Of a stretch of 64,000 nt of DNA, positions 8,610-16,912 are shown piece after piece; the first letter of the stretch is position 1; each line of letters opens with the position of its first letter. Under the pieces are notes generated by a model, which worked only from the letters and a program-made list of their open reading frames with translations, did no database searches and was not told the origin of the DNA. Location: contig DAIDKB010000024.1 in NCBI GenBank assembly GCA_027451105.1, positions 22,552 through 86,551 on the forward strand, written 5' to 3'. The translations under genes and the position numbers were made by a program. This DNA comes from a bacterium (lineage in GTDB: Bacteria > Patescibacteriota > Saccharimonadia > Saccharimonadales > Saccharimonadaceae).

Positions 8610-9542
8610 ATGATTAACACCTACGAACAAGCAGCCCTCCGACAATCCGCCGAACGTCTAGTCGCATCTGAGTGGTCAGAAGCAACCAAAGCCGTCGAAG
8701 CTATGACAAACGACGAACTTTTCAAGGAAAGCGTTGTACACCTAAAGGCCAATCCAAACGATCCATCAACTCCCGAATACGCAAAGGCTCTAGCCGGCTA
8801 TGCAGTCGATTACTGTAAGATATATGGCGATGGCTTTAGTGATAAAACTGAGGATGAAATTATTCTACTTGCCGGTGCGCCAAACTTTTTTCACCTTCAA
8901 AATAGAATTGATGATCTTGAAAAGGAGAAAAGGCAACAAAGCAACCGAAGACTCGATAAACCCCAATGGGAAGAGTATAAACAGCTAAAAAAAGAGCTTG
9001 TTGGCTATAACCAGCTTTTATCAGATTTTATATATAATAACCCTGACGGTACAATGTCAGATCTCAATCAAGCTCTTACCGAACAGGCCATCACCAGTTT
9101 TCCAAAGCATGCCGAACAACTCTTTAGTACAATCACTCAAGAAACGCGCGGCGCTCGCACCGAGGCAGCCAGCCGTCGCCTATTAGACATCGCTCACGTC
9201 CCTTATGAGCGCGGTACGGTCTATGAAGATACGCGAGGCGGTGACATTATTATCATTTTCAACAATAAACGCATCAAGGTAGACATTAAATCGTCACTCG
9301 ACCAAATTGCTAAAATCAATGATGGTTATGATGATACCTATGAACATAAAAAGGCGTATGCTATTTCAAAATCACCTCGAGGCCGCAAGACGGCAGATGA
9401 TGTAATCGCGATTTTTCCTGGCTTTACAGATCGCGATTTTGGTGATTCGCTAAATCTCCAATTGGACAGCGCTACTCTGCAAGAACGAAGTAATATGCTT
9501 GCCGCCCAATTGATGCGTGCCATTCGTGAACTAAATGTTTAG
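8610..9542 (+). CDS. Putative PD-(D/E)XK-type nuclease-like protein
   Basis: A 310-residue protein of no family I can name with certainty. Residues about 1-180 are helical, with a charged region around 100-135. Residues about 181-310 resemble a restriction-endonuclease-like fold: GARTEAASRRLLDIAHVPYE (E185), then TRGGDIIIIFNNKRIKVDIKSS, which supplies D212 and D225-I-K227 on adjacent strands, the order expected for E...D...(D/E)xK metal-dependent nucleases. A clean promoter lies upstream. It is divergent from groES and alone, with no methyltransferase or toxin-antitoxin partner, so it is more like a repair or housekeeping nuclease than a restriction enzyme. The fold assignment is inference from the motif only. 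Confidence 0.6.
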   Translation: MINTYEQAALRQSAERLVASEWSEATKAVEAMTNDELFKESVVHLKANPNDPSTPEYAKALAGYAVDYCKIYGDGFSDKTEDEIILLAGAPNFFHLQNRIDDLEKEKRQQSNRRLDKPQWEEYKQLKKELVGYNQLLSDFIYNNPDGTMSDLNQALTEQAITSFPKHAEQLFSTITQETRGARTEAASRRLLDIAHVPYERGTVYEDTRGGDIIIIFNNKRIKVDIKSSLDQIAKINDGYDDTYEHKKAYAISKSPRGRKTADDVIAIFPGFTDRDFGDSLNLQLDSATLQERSNMLAAQLMRAIRELNV

Positions 9543-9606
9543 TCTATTGCTTTTTTAATATAAATATGCTATTATAATAGTGCTCCCAAATGAGAGGTTT
9601 ACCACC

Positions 9607-9879
9607 ATGCCGTACCGATTCTTCAGCAATATTGGCACCGCCAACGCGCTGAGAGAACAGGTTACCGCAGCGATCCGCAATGATGAGCAGTTACTGCTCG
9701 AGCTTGATGACGCACCGGTAACGGTCACTATCAAGTCGGTGCTACGACACGATGAAGAACTCGTTGTCACCACAAATGAGACGCAGGATAAATCCACCAT
9801 TCTCCTGCACATTCCATACAGCACCGACCCCCAGACGGCCGCCCAGGCCGAACTCATTTCCTACACGGAGGGAGCATAA
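9607..9879 (+). CDS. Small uncharacterised protein (GC-rich orphan cassette)
   Basis: 90 residues, unrecognised. The sequence is acidic with alternating hydrophobics (TVTIKSVLRHDEELVVTTNE...STILLHIPY), suggesting a small beta-rich domain after an N-terminal helix. No signal, no membrane segment and no cysteine are present. The ATG at 9607 was preferred over an in-frame GTG nine codons earlier because GAGAGG lies between them at a usable distance. TATAAT is seen about 30 nt upstream. The gene is followed by its own strong hairpin terminator and has GC-rich codon use unlike the 8610 gene. It forms a pair of similar isolated cassettes with the next gene. Confidence 0.65.
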   Translation: MPYRFFSNIGTANALREQVTAAIRNDEQLLLELDDAPVTVTIKSVLRHDEELVVTTNETQDKSTILLHIPYSTDPQTAAQAELISYTEGA

Positions 9880-9882
9880 CAA

Positions 9883-9911
9883 GGCCTAGGTGAGATTTAT
9901 CTCCCTAGGCC
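9883..9911 (+). terminator. Terminator of the 9607 cassette
   Basis: GGCCTAGG/CCTAGGCC stem extended by GAGA/TCTC around a short loop, followed by a weakly T-rich stretch. Confidence 0.75.
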
Positions 9912-9951
9912 GCTTCTACATTTAAATTTCTTGGCTTCAACAGATTGACTA

Positions 9952-9980
9952 TTGACTTTTTACCAATTAGTTGGGATAAT
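9952..9980 (+). promoter_or_regulatory. Promoter of the 10017 cassette
   Basis: TTGACT (9952-9957), 17-nt spacer, GATAAT (9975-9980), 36 nt before the start codon. Confidence 0.75.
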
Positions 9981-10016
9981 ATTAATAGCTCTTTACATCG
10001 ATCTCGAGGAGGAGTC

Positions 10017-10322
10017 ATGACGGGCAGACCCAAGGGTCACGTTGCGGCCGTTGAAGACAATCCCGGTGGACGCTACGTGTGCACCGAAAGCGCTCGAGTC
10101 GTTCGTGAACAGCTCGAGTCCAGCATCGGAAGCTGGGTAACCATCTCTGTCAACGGCGCCAAAAGCGGAACAATGACCGTTTTCCCGCACAATGTAGGCC
10201 GCACAACTGCGGTCTGCAGGGTAAAGGATGGCCCATTCCTGATGGTTATGCTGGGCGAAAAGGACGAAGAGGACAAGCAGCCGGTCATTCTGCTTGGTAC
10301 CCTCATCCCAGATGCCCGCTAG
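10017..10322 (+). CDS. Small uncharacterised protein (GC-rich orphan cassette)
   Basis: 101 residues, unrecognised. After a short basic N-terminus (MTGRPKGHVAAVEDNPGGRY) it has a beta-rich pattern (SWVTISVNGAKSGTMTVF, TTAVCRVKDGPFLMVML, QPVILLGTLIP) with single cysteines at two places. No export signal. GAGGAGGAG lies just before the ATG, a strong ribosome-binding site; longer in-frame readings would start upstream of it and inside the promoter. The gene has its own consensus-like promoter and a strong terminator, and its codon use is GC-rich relative to the femX-like gene that follows. A complete self-contained transcription unit of this kind fits recent transfer. Confidence 0.7.
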   Translation: MTGRPKGHVAAVEDNPGGRYVCTESARVVREQLESSIGSWVTISVNGAKSGTMTVFPHNVGRTTAVCRVKDGPFLMVMLGEKDEEDKQPVILLGTLIPDAR

Positions 10323-10323
10323 A

Positions 10324-10361
10324 AGGCCAGTGTCGCCGGTTAATTCCGACGACACTGGCCT
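10324..10361 (+). terminator. Terminator of the 10017 cassette
   Basis: A 12-bp perfect stem (AGGCCAGTGTCG / CGACACTGGCCT) followed by GTTTCAT. Confidence 0.85.
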
Positions 10362-10391
10362 GTTTCATATTATGAGATACAATAGATATTA

Positions 10392-11426
10392 ATGACCGTA
10401 CGTTATGCCACCGAGCAAGAAGTTGCCCACTGGAACGATTACATCCTAGCCAATGATGATGGCGGCAATGTTTTTGCCAGTTACGAATTTGCGATGCAAA
10501 AAGAAACTGGTGGTTACAAGGCAAAATTTGTTTTTATTGATGATCTTGCCGTTACGGTGCTAGAAAAAAATACGCCACCACTTGGTAAGTTTTGGTATCT
10601 ACCAAAAGGTCCAGGCGTAACCGCTACAAATGACCTCTTTGAGGTTTTAAGGTCGCTGAAAGGCCTGGCGCTTGATAATAATGTTTTTGCGATTCGAATT
10701 GAGCCCGAGCTTGACCGCTCGTATCAGCCGACTCTTGAACGCAATGGGCTGTTTAAAGCGCGCCCAATTATTCCTAACCCTTCAACAATCACCCTTGATA
10801 TTGCTCCTGACCTGGAAGAAATTCTAACCGGCCTACCCCAAAAAGGTCGCCATGCTATTCGGCGCGCCGAACGTGATGGCGTCACTGTAAAATTAGTTAA
10901 AGCTACCGACAAGAATTGTAAGATTATGTACAACCTGCTGGAAGAAACTGCTAGGGGCCAGTTTGGGATTCGTAGTTTTGAATATTTTCGAACCTTTTGG
11001 CAAAGATTCGAGACCGCTGGTTATGGTCAGTTATTTTTCGCATACTTTGAAGGCAAGGTTGTCGCCGGCGCCTATGCCATGGTTTACGGCCAAAAGAGCA
11101 CCTACAAGGACGGTGCGAGTATCCGCAAGCGCACCGTCTATGGTGCTAGTCACCTCTTGCAATGGCACGTCATCAAGTGGGCCAAATCGCACGGCGCCTT
11201 AATCCACGACTTTTGCGGCTCACCACCAAGCGAAGACATTAACAATGCTAATCATCCACATTTTGGCGTCGGACAATTTAAGACCGCCTTTAATAAAACT
11301 GTTACCGATTATATTGGTTGTTATGACTTTGTAATTAATCGTCCAAAATACCTGATGTGGATCAAACTTGGCGAACGTATTGCCCATCGCATACACTACT
11401 ACAAGCACCACGATTCATATTATTAG
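10392..11426 (+). CDS. FemX/FemAB-family peptidoglycan bridge aminoacyltransferase
   Basis: A 344-residue two-GNAT-domain protein. Family marks are IKWAKSHGALIHDFCG near residue 270, the pattern FGVGQFKTAFNKTVTDYIGCYDFVINR (GLxxFKxGFG-like) near the C-terminus, and PNPSTITLDIAPDLEEILTGLPQKGRHAIRRAERDGV in the middle, equivalent to the conserved WxxLxxKxRxxIRKAxxxG segment. FemX-type enzymes add amino acids from aminoacyl-tRNA to the lysine or diaminopimelate side chain of lipid II. A -10 box (TACAAT, 10378-10383) ends 8 nt before the ATG, so the mRNA is probably leaderless. A second FemX-like gene is at 27791. Substrate amino acid unknown. Confidence 0.85.
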   Translation: MTVRYATEQEVAHWNDYILANDDGGNVFASYEFAMQKETGGYKAKFVFIDDLAVTVLEKNTPPLGKFWYLPKGPGVTATNDLFEVLRSLKGLALDNNVFAIRIEPELDRSYQPTLERNGLFKARPIIPNPSTITLDIAPDLEEILTGLPQKGRHAIRRAERDGVTVKLVKATDKNCKIMYNLLEETARGQFGIRSFEYFRTFWQRFETAGYGQLFFAYFEGKVVAGAYAMVYGQKSTYKDGASIRKRTVYGASHLLQWHVIKWAKSHGALIHDFCGSPPSEDINNANHPHFGVGQFKTAFNKTVTDYIGCYDFVINRPKYLMWIKLGERIAHRIHYYKHHDSYY

Positions 11427-11446
11427 ATTTATATAAGGAGTAGCCT

Positions 11447-12328
11447 GTGCCACTAATTAATAACCATGTCCTTATGTCAGATGCCAATAATTTCAGCACC
11501 GACCAGCCAATTAACCCTTACTACCACCATAGTCCACTCGATTTAGATGCCGCTCGCGTCGAGCACGAGGCAATCCACAAGCTGCTCGTTCAAGCAGGTA
11601 TAGAAGTGATTCAAGTCGCCTCACCGACAGATAGCCAGGACGGCGTCTATACCGCCAACTGGGCATTAGTACGCGGCGACAAAGCGATTTTAGCGCGCTT
11701 GCCGAGTGCTAGAAAGGCCGAAGAAGATTATGCCGAAGAAGTCTTAACCGACCTTGGCAAAACCGTCATCCGAGTGCCAAACAATCTACGATTTAGCGGT
11801 CAGGGTGACGCCCTACCGTGTGGTGATTATCTGTTTTGCGGCAGTGGCTACCGAAGCGACGAAGCCGCTCAAGAATTTGCCGCTAAGGAGCTTGGTTTTA
11901 AGCGGATTCAGCTGCAAACCGTTCCCCAGCTTGACGCCCTCGGTAATCCGGTGGTTAATATGGCGTCTGGTTGGCCCGATAGCTTTTTTTACGATATTGA
12001 TTTAGCCTTAGCAGTCATCAAAGCCCCTGATTCAACTCAAAAAGGCCTCATCGCCTACTGCCCAGCCGCTTTTACGGCTGACAGCCACGCTATCTTAGCG
12101 GCAATGAACGATGTCGATAAAATCGAAGTCTCAATCGAGGAAGCTGAATACGCTTTTGCCACTAACCTCGTCTCAACCGGACAGACGGTTGTCATGAGTG
12201 GCCGAGCACCAAAACTAGCTGCCGATTTAAGAGCCCACGGCCTAACAGTTTTGTCGCCAAACCCTGATATTGTCGAGCTAGCCAAAGGTGGCGGCTTTAT
12301 TCGCTGCACTAGCTTAACAATCGTCTAG
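11447..12328 (+). CDS. Amidinotransferase / dimethylargininase-like protein with altered active site
   Basis: A 293-residue member of the guanidino-group-modifying superfamily (DDAH, arginine deiminase, amidinotransferase pentein fold). DGVYTANWALV (about 65-75), FSGQGDALPCGDYLFCGSGYRSDEAA (about 116-141) and the C-terminal GGGFIRCTSL (C287) match the family. However, the Glu expected in FEGxGDAL is Ser117, and the His expected in the YHLD segment is Asp183 (FFYDIDLALAV). The nucleophilic cysteine remains. Activity may therefore differ or be lost. The start is a GTG with AAGGAG 7 nt upstream; it follows the femX-like gene closely and is probably co-transcribed. Substrate unknown. Confidence 0.75.
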   Translation: MPLINNHVLMSDANNFSTDQPINPYYHHSPLDLDAARVEHEAIHKLLVQAGIEVIQVASPTDSQDGVYTANWALVRGDKAILARLPSARKAEEDYAEEVLTDLGKTVIRVPNNLRFSGQGDALPCGDYLFCGSGYRSDEAAQEFAAKELGFKRIQLQTVPQLDALGNPVVNMASGWPDSFFYDIDLALAVIKAPDSTQKGLIAYCPAAFTADSHAILAAMNDVDKIEVSIEEAEYAFATNLVSTGQTVVMSGRAPKLAADLRAHGLTVLSPNPDIVELAKGGGFIRCTSLTIV

Positions 12329-12355
12329 ATAATCACCATCTAATCATTACTTGCA

Positions 12356-12384
12356 TTGACAGCCATATTGTCCAGGCATACGAT
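12356..12384 (+). promoter_or_regulatory. Promoter of the 12420 gene
   Basis: TTGACA (12356-12361), 17-nt spacer, TACGAT (12379-12384), 35 nt before the ATG. Confidence 0.75.
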
Positions 12385-12419
12385 GTATACATAAGCGATT
12401 AAACAGTAGACAAACAAAT

Positions 12420-13037
12420 ATGCCAGAGCTAGTAAAAAACCTACCAAATATTGAATTAGAAGAATTAGAAATAAAACAAAGGCCCAGAGCCGTATCGCCA
12501 GAAGACCTAGAGGCTGCCGGTATATCAGCTGACACATTCCAGCTTGACTACACCAACTATGTTGAATGGTACGAAGAGAAGAAGCGCGAAGGGCGTGCGC
12601 TAAGTCTTGCGGCTATTCAGGCAATGGCGGACAAACTGGCCGAGACAAATGATCCAGCCATTTACGCACGCAGGCTACAAGAATTTAATAACTTTGCAGA
12701 TCCCATTAACCAAGCTTGGGGCAGAGAATTTGATGATGATATTATTAAATACCTTGAAGTCCTTCTTATTATGCACAAAGATCTTACGATTGTTATGCGG
12801 CCCGGTACTCGTCTGTACTGGTACGACAGGCTTATGGGAGAAATCAACGGAAAACCCCCTGAAGATGATGCGTATTTTCAATATGACGAGGATAAGGGCG
12901 AAAATAACAATTGGTACCAAGAGCACCCTGGTCGGCCAGATAGGCCGGGTATCAAGATTAATACCTACGAACAGCCAGATAGCACCACTAAAATGCGACA
13001 CCTCGCCCTAGTTAGAACAGTAGAATACCCCAATTAG
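12420..13037 (+). CDS. Uncharacterised acidic protein
   Basis: 205 residues, not recognised. It is strongly acidic in the first 60 residues (ELEELEIK, SPEDLEAAGI), then a helical stretch with many Tyr and Trp (YTNYVEWYEEKKREG; RLYWYDRLMGEING), ending with a Pro/Asp/Asn-rich segment and RHLALVRTVEYPN. No signal peptide, no membrane helix and no cysteine. A consensus-like promoter lies directly upstream, which supports expression. No purine-rich ribosome-binding site is obvious before the ATG. It converges on murE with an 8-nt gap. Single-gene unit; no functional hint from neighbours. Confidence 0.65.
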   Translation: MPELVKNLPNIELEELEIKQRPRAVSPEDLEAAGISADTFQLDYTNYVEWYEEKKREGRALSLAAIQAMADKLAETNDPAIYARRLQEFNNFADPINQAWGREFDDDIIKYLEVLLIMHKDLTIVMRPGTRLYWYDRLMGEINGKPPEDDAYFQYDEDKGENNNWYQEHPGRPDRPGIKINTYEQPDSTTKMRHLALVRTVEYPN

Positions 13038-13044
13038 ACAGTAG

Positions 13045-14361
13045 CTACTTTTTCGAACTCTCTTCACCCTGAGTCTGCAGTGCAATCCTAGCAATTTCAA
13101 CTTCGTTCCACGGATAGGTTCCATCGGCACGTTCGATGGTTTTTTCGTGACCTTTACCCAGCAATATAACCGTATCGTTACGGTTTTTGGCACGAGTCAT
13201 GGCAAAACCAATCGCCTCTTCGCGGTCTAAAATCAAGAACATGTCTTTATCAATTGTTTTGCCGGCTTTTTTAGCGCCACTAGCGATTTGGTCAAGGATT
13301 TGGTGACCGTCAACGTCACGATCATCCTCTTCGGTTAAAATCACCTCGTCACTAAAACGACCAGCAATCTCGCCCTGAATCGCTCGCTTGGTTTCGTCGC
13401 GACGACCGGCTGAACCAAATAAAGTAATCAGCTTGCCCTTGGTCGCTTTTCGCAAATCACCCAGTAATCGCTCGAATGAATCTGGCGTATGTGCAAAGTC
13501 AACGATAACCGTAAATGGTTGGCCCTCATCAACCACCGTCATCCGGCCTTCAACGCCAGCTAATGCTTCAATGCCAGTTTCAATCTGCTGAACGCTCAAA
13601 CCAATTTCGCGGCCAACCGCAATTGCTGCCAAACTGTTATAGACATTAAATTCGCCCGGTATATTGCAGTGAATATTGTAGTTATCATCACCGACATTTA
13701 GCTCATAGCGACAGCCGTCAGACTCAAGTTTAACTTGGTCAGCTCGTAAGTCACCTGATTTAATACCATACGAAATCGAGCTGGGTGTGGCTGCTAAAAA
13801 GACCTTGGCATTTGGATCGTCGGCATTGACCACACCAAATTTTTTACCGTGGCGGGCGGCAATCTTGAATAAACGTAACTTAGCTTCTAAATATCGCTCA
13901 AACGTGCCATGATAATCCAAATGTTCATGGGTAATATTAGTCATTACCGCAATTTCATAAGGAATACCCCAGACGCGATGTTGCGCCAAAGCGTGACTTG
14001 TTGTTTCTAATACAACCCATTCCACGCCTTGCCGTTTAAAGTTCTTAAGTCGCTTTTGCAACAGCGGCGCCGAAGCGGTTGTCATATGAGCAACTTGGGG
14101 CATAATCGCATTATCGACACCGTAAGCCACTGTAGTCATTAAGGCCGTCTTATAACCAGCCCGACTAAGCATCTTTTGAATCATAAAGGCAGTTGTCGTC
14201 TTGCCATTTGTGCCAGTCACGCCAATAACATGCATCTTACGTGACGGAAAACCATAGCGGATATTGGCCAGGACGGCCTCACCCAGGTGACCATATGGCT
14301 CAATCGTTTTAAAGACGCCGGTTGGAATAAATTTTTTAACTACACTACGGATACTAGTCAT
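13045..14361 (-). CDS. murE: MurE-type Mur ligase (UDP-MurNAc-tripeptide synthetase-like), short form
   Basis: A 438-residue ligase that adds the third amino acid to UDP-MurNAc-dipeptide using ATP. VIGVTGTNGKTTTAF (about residues 43-57) is the ATP-binding loop, TTSHALAQHRVWGI and TNITHEHLDYHGTFERYLEAKLRLF follow as in MurE, and DFAHTPDSFERLL and LFGSAGRRDETKR mark the C-terminal domain. ATP-binding starts about 65 residues earlier than in Escherichia coli MurE, so the N-terminal nucleotide-sugar domain is largely missing. The position of the amino-acid-selecting DNPR/DNPA motif reads EEDDRDVDG, so the amino acid cannot be predicted. The ATG at 14361 is 7 nt after a TACAAT -10 box, implying a leaderless mRNA. 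Confidence 0.85.
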   Translation of the reverse strand: MTSIRSVVKKFIPTGVFKTIEPYGHLGEAVLANIRYGFPSRKMHVIGVTGTNGKTTTAFMIQKMLSRAGYKTALMTTVAYGVDNAIMPQVAHMTTASAPLLQKRLKNFKRQGVEWVVLETTSHALAQHRVWGIPYEIAVMTNITHEHLDYHGTFERYLEAKLRLFKIAARHGKKFGVVNADDPNAKVFLAATPSSISYGIKSGDLRADQVKLESDGCRYELNVGDDNYNIHCNIPGEFNVYNSLAAIAVGREIGLSVQQIETGIEALAGVEGRMTVVDEGQPFTVIVDFAHTPDSFERLLGDLRKATKGKLITLFGSAGRRDETKRAIQGEIAGRFSDEVILTEEDDRDVDGHQILDQIASGAKKAGKTIDKDMFLILDREEAIGFAMTRAKNRNDTVILLGKGHEKTIERADGTYPWNEVEIARIALQTQGEESSKK

Positions 14362-14519
14362 GGATATTATTGTAACGCACCAGCTAATAACCGCGAAGTA
14401 AAATAGCAACCAGCTTACTCTCAGAATGTGACAAAAATCACTTTACAAAATATATGGTATTATAGATATAGACGAAGTCACCAGAGTTCAGAGATGGAAA
14501 TTGATAATTAGGAGGTATT

Positions 14520-16187
14520 ATGCCAAAGTCAACCGACGAACTGCAAAATTCCGCCAATAGGATAGAAAAACAACTCACCTCGCCAACAGTGACGCTAATC
14601 TTAACGATTGCGACATTCGGTGCTTTTATTTACTTAAATTATCTGTTGCAACCAGCTTATCGTGGCGACCCGTTGCCCTATACACTCGCCCTACTGGCTG
14701 AATTCTTTATCATCACTCAAGGTTTATTATCGTTCTGGACAATTCTCAGCGGTCGCGTCAATCCTCGTAATTACGAATACCACAGCGCTCAAGCTAAGCT
14801 TTACGATGCTCCGCTTGGCAAATCGGCTATTCACGTCTTGAAAAAACAAGACGCCGAAGTAGCCAGCACAGTGCCGATGTATGTGCATCATAATCCAATA
14901 TCGGTTGATGTTTTTATTCCAGTTTATGGCGAGCCAATCGATGAGATTCGCAATACCGCTAAGGCCGCTAAAAATATTTATGGATTGCATGAAACCTACA
15001 TTCTGGACGATGGCGCCTCGGATGAGGTTGAAGCGATGGCCAAAAAAATCGACGTCAATTATATTCGTCGACCCGTTCACGAAAATGCCAAAGCCGGCAA
15101 CATCAACTATGCCCTGGCCAACACCTCGGGTGATTTTTTCCTGATCTTAGACGCTGACTTTGTGGCCGATCCAACAATTTTGTACGAAACAATTCCGTTT
15201 TTTGAAAACGACAAGTTAGCATTCGTACAAACACCGCAATTTTATGACAATCAAACTAATTTCGTCTCGACAGCCGCTAACTTTATGCAAAATGTTTTTT
15301 ACTCACTGATTCAATCTGGTAAAAACCGCTTTAACGCTGCTTTTTGTGTCGGCACCAACGTTGTTTTTCGTCGCAGCGCCGTCATGTCGATTGGCGGCAT
15401 GCACGCCCAATCCAAGTCCGAGGACATCTGGACGTCGCTTCGCCTTCACGAACGAGGCTTTGACTCAATTTACATTCCAAACGTGCTATCAGTTGGTAAA
15501 ACCCCTGAAACTTTGATGGCCTATTCCAAACAGCAGCTGCGCTGGGCCACTGGTAGTTTTGAGATTTTTCTGCGTAGCAATCCACTCTTTATGCGCAAGT
15601 TAACGGTTGATCAAAGACTGCAATATTTTGCAACGACGTCATATTATTTCGTTGGTTTTTCGGTGCTGCTGCTACTACTTCTACCACCGCTACAAATCTT
15701 TTTTAACTTGTCACCAATCGCTACCACGATTCCAATTTGGCAATGGGGTCTAATGTATAGCGGCTTTTACGTCTCGCAGCTAGTCCTGGCCTTTTACACC
15801 ATGGGCGGCTTCAAGTTTAAGACCTTGATGCTGTCGAACGTCTCATTCCCGATTTACATCAAAGCCTTTTTTAATGCCCTGACCCGCCGCGACCAAGCCT
15901 GGCACGCCACTAATACCGTGTCCTATGATTCACCATTTAACTATGTCCGTATTCAGGTTTACGTCTTTGTTTTCCTACTACTTACCACCATCGTTGGACT
16001 GCTTAAAGCTCTCTATACCAGCCAGCTATCAATTTCGCTGATTTGGAACGCCCTCAATACTTTTGTCTTTGGATACTTCGTTGTCATGGCCTACAGTGAA
16101 GGTCGCTATCTAAAGAAACAGCGCAAGCAAACTAAAAAAACTACTAAATTCAAAAAAGTGCCTATTCAGGAAGGAGTTACCTCATGA
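14520..16187 (+). CDS. Processive family 2 glycosyltransferase (BcsA/cellulose-synthase-like)
   Basis: A 555-residue membrane glycan synthase. Two N-terminal helices, a cytosolic GT-A domain with ILDDGASDE (about 162), LILDADFVADP (about 209) and the processivity motif QQLRWATG (about 338), then four or five C-terminal helices. These are the D, DxD, QxxRW residues of cellulose, hyaluronan and mixed-glucan synthases. There is no PilZ domain, so direct c-di-GMP binding is not indicated. TAGGAGG precedes the ATG by 6 nt. The stop overlaps the next gene (ATGA). With the HlyD-like subunit and the GH81 glucanase it forms a three-gene polysaccharide unit; a beta-glucan product is likely but unproven. 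Confidence 0.9.
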   Translation: MPKSTDELQNSANRIEKQLTSPTVTLILTIATFGAFIYLNYLLQPAYRGDPLPYTLALLAEFFIITQGLLSFWTILSGRVNPRNYEYHSAQAKLYDAPLGKSAIHVLKKQDAEVASTVPMYVHHNPISVDVFIPVYGEPIDEIRNTAKAAKNIYGLHETYILDDGASDEVEAMAKKIDVNYIRRPVHENAKAGNINYALANTSGDFFLILDADFVADPTILYETIPFFENDKLAFVQTPQFYDNQTNFVSTAANFMQNVFYSLIQSGKNRFNAAFCVGTNVVFRRSAVMSIGGMHAQSKSEDIWTSLRLHERGFDSIYIPNVLSVGKTPETLMAYSKQQLRWATGSFEIFLRSNPLFMRKLTVDQRLQYFATTSYYFVGFSVLLLLLLPPLQIFFNLSPIATTIPIWQWGLMYSGFYVSQLVLAFYTMGGFKFKTLMLSNVSFPIYIKAFFNALTRRDQAWHATNTVSYDSPFNYVRIQVYVFVFLLLTTIVGLLKALYTSQLSISLIWNALNTFVFGYFVVMAYSEGRYLKKQRKQTKKTTKFKKVPIQEGVTS

Positions 16188-16912
16188 CATTCGGAAGCCG
16201 CTTCAGATTTATCTTCGGTATCATCTTTGTAATCGCAATCGTTGCCGCGCTCGCCTTTTACCTAACCGGTATTATGTCGGTTGCCAAATCAACCAAGGCT
16301 GAACTCGACGCCGCTTCGATTTCAATCGGCACCGACTATCCCGGTCTTGTCGTCAAGCAAAACGTTGAAGAAGGCGACAAGGTAACCAAGGGACAAGTTT
16401 TGTTTGAAATTCAAAGCGCGCCATTAAACGAAGCCTTAACAAGCGGCACTGTTTCAGCCAGCTCATTGCCATTTACCGTCAGCCGCACGACTAACTATAT
16501 TCAGTTAGTCGCCTCAGATGATGGCGTTGTCGATAAAATTAATTACCGCGCCGGCTCATACGTACCGGTCGGCGGTATTGTCGCCACAGTCTATACGGTC
16601 AATTCACTTTACGTCACCGCTAACTTCCGACTGTCGCCGCCCGACTACGCCCGGATTGATAAATCCAGCAAAATTAGTCTGCGCATGCCCGACAACACCA
16701 CCCAAGATGCCACAATTTTCTCAATTTCGTTGGTCCGTAACGGTGATGGCGTTGATACGGTCGTCAAAGCTCGCCTGAAAAATGCCGATATTACTGACTT
16801 TCGATTCTCGGTCGGCACGCCTGTCGAGGCCACTATGCAGCTGGGTAAAACTACGTGGTATCAAGGTCTAATCACCTACATCGAGCAACTATTTAAACCC
16901 TTAGGCCAGTGA
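16184..16912 (+). CDS. HlyD/Alg44-like membrane-anchored barrel-sandwich subunit
   Basis: 242 residues: one N-terminal membrane helix (FIFGIIFVIAIVAALAFYLTG, about 9-29) and an external lipoyl-like barrel-sandwich domain split by a short insert (LVVKQNVEEGDKVTKGQVLFEIQS and LVASDDGVVDKINYRAGSYVPVGGIVATVY), then a beta-barrel part. In polysaccharide systems such proteins (Alg44-like) sit beside the synthase and guide the chain. The ATG overlaps the synthase stop by 4 nt and the following glucanase start overlaps this stop, so the three proteins are made together. The long coiled-coil hairpin of classical HlyD is absent, so a tripartite drug pump is unlikely. Confidence 0.8.
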   Translation: MTFGSRFRFIFGIIFVIAIVAALAFYLTGIMSVAKSTKAELDAASISIGTDYPGLVVKQNVEEGDKVTKGQVLFEIQSAPLNEALTSGTVSASSLPFTVSRTTNYIQLVASDDGVVDKINYRAGSYVPVGGIVATVYTVNSLYVTANFRLSPPDYARIDKSSKISLRMPDNTTQDATIFSISLVRNGDGVDTVVKARLKNADITDFRFSVGTPVEATMQLGKTTWYQGLITYIEQLFKPLGQ

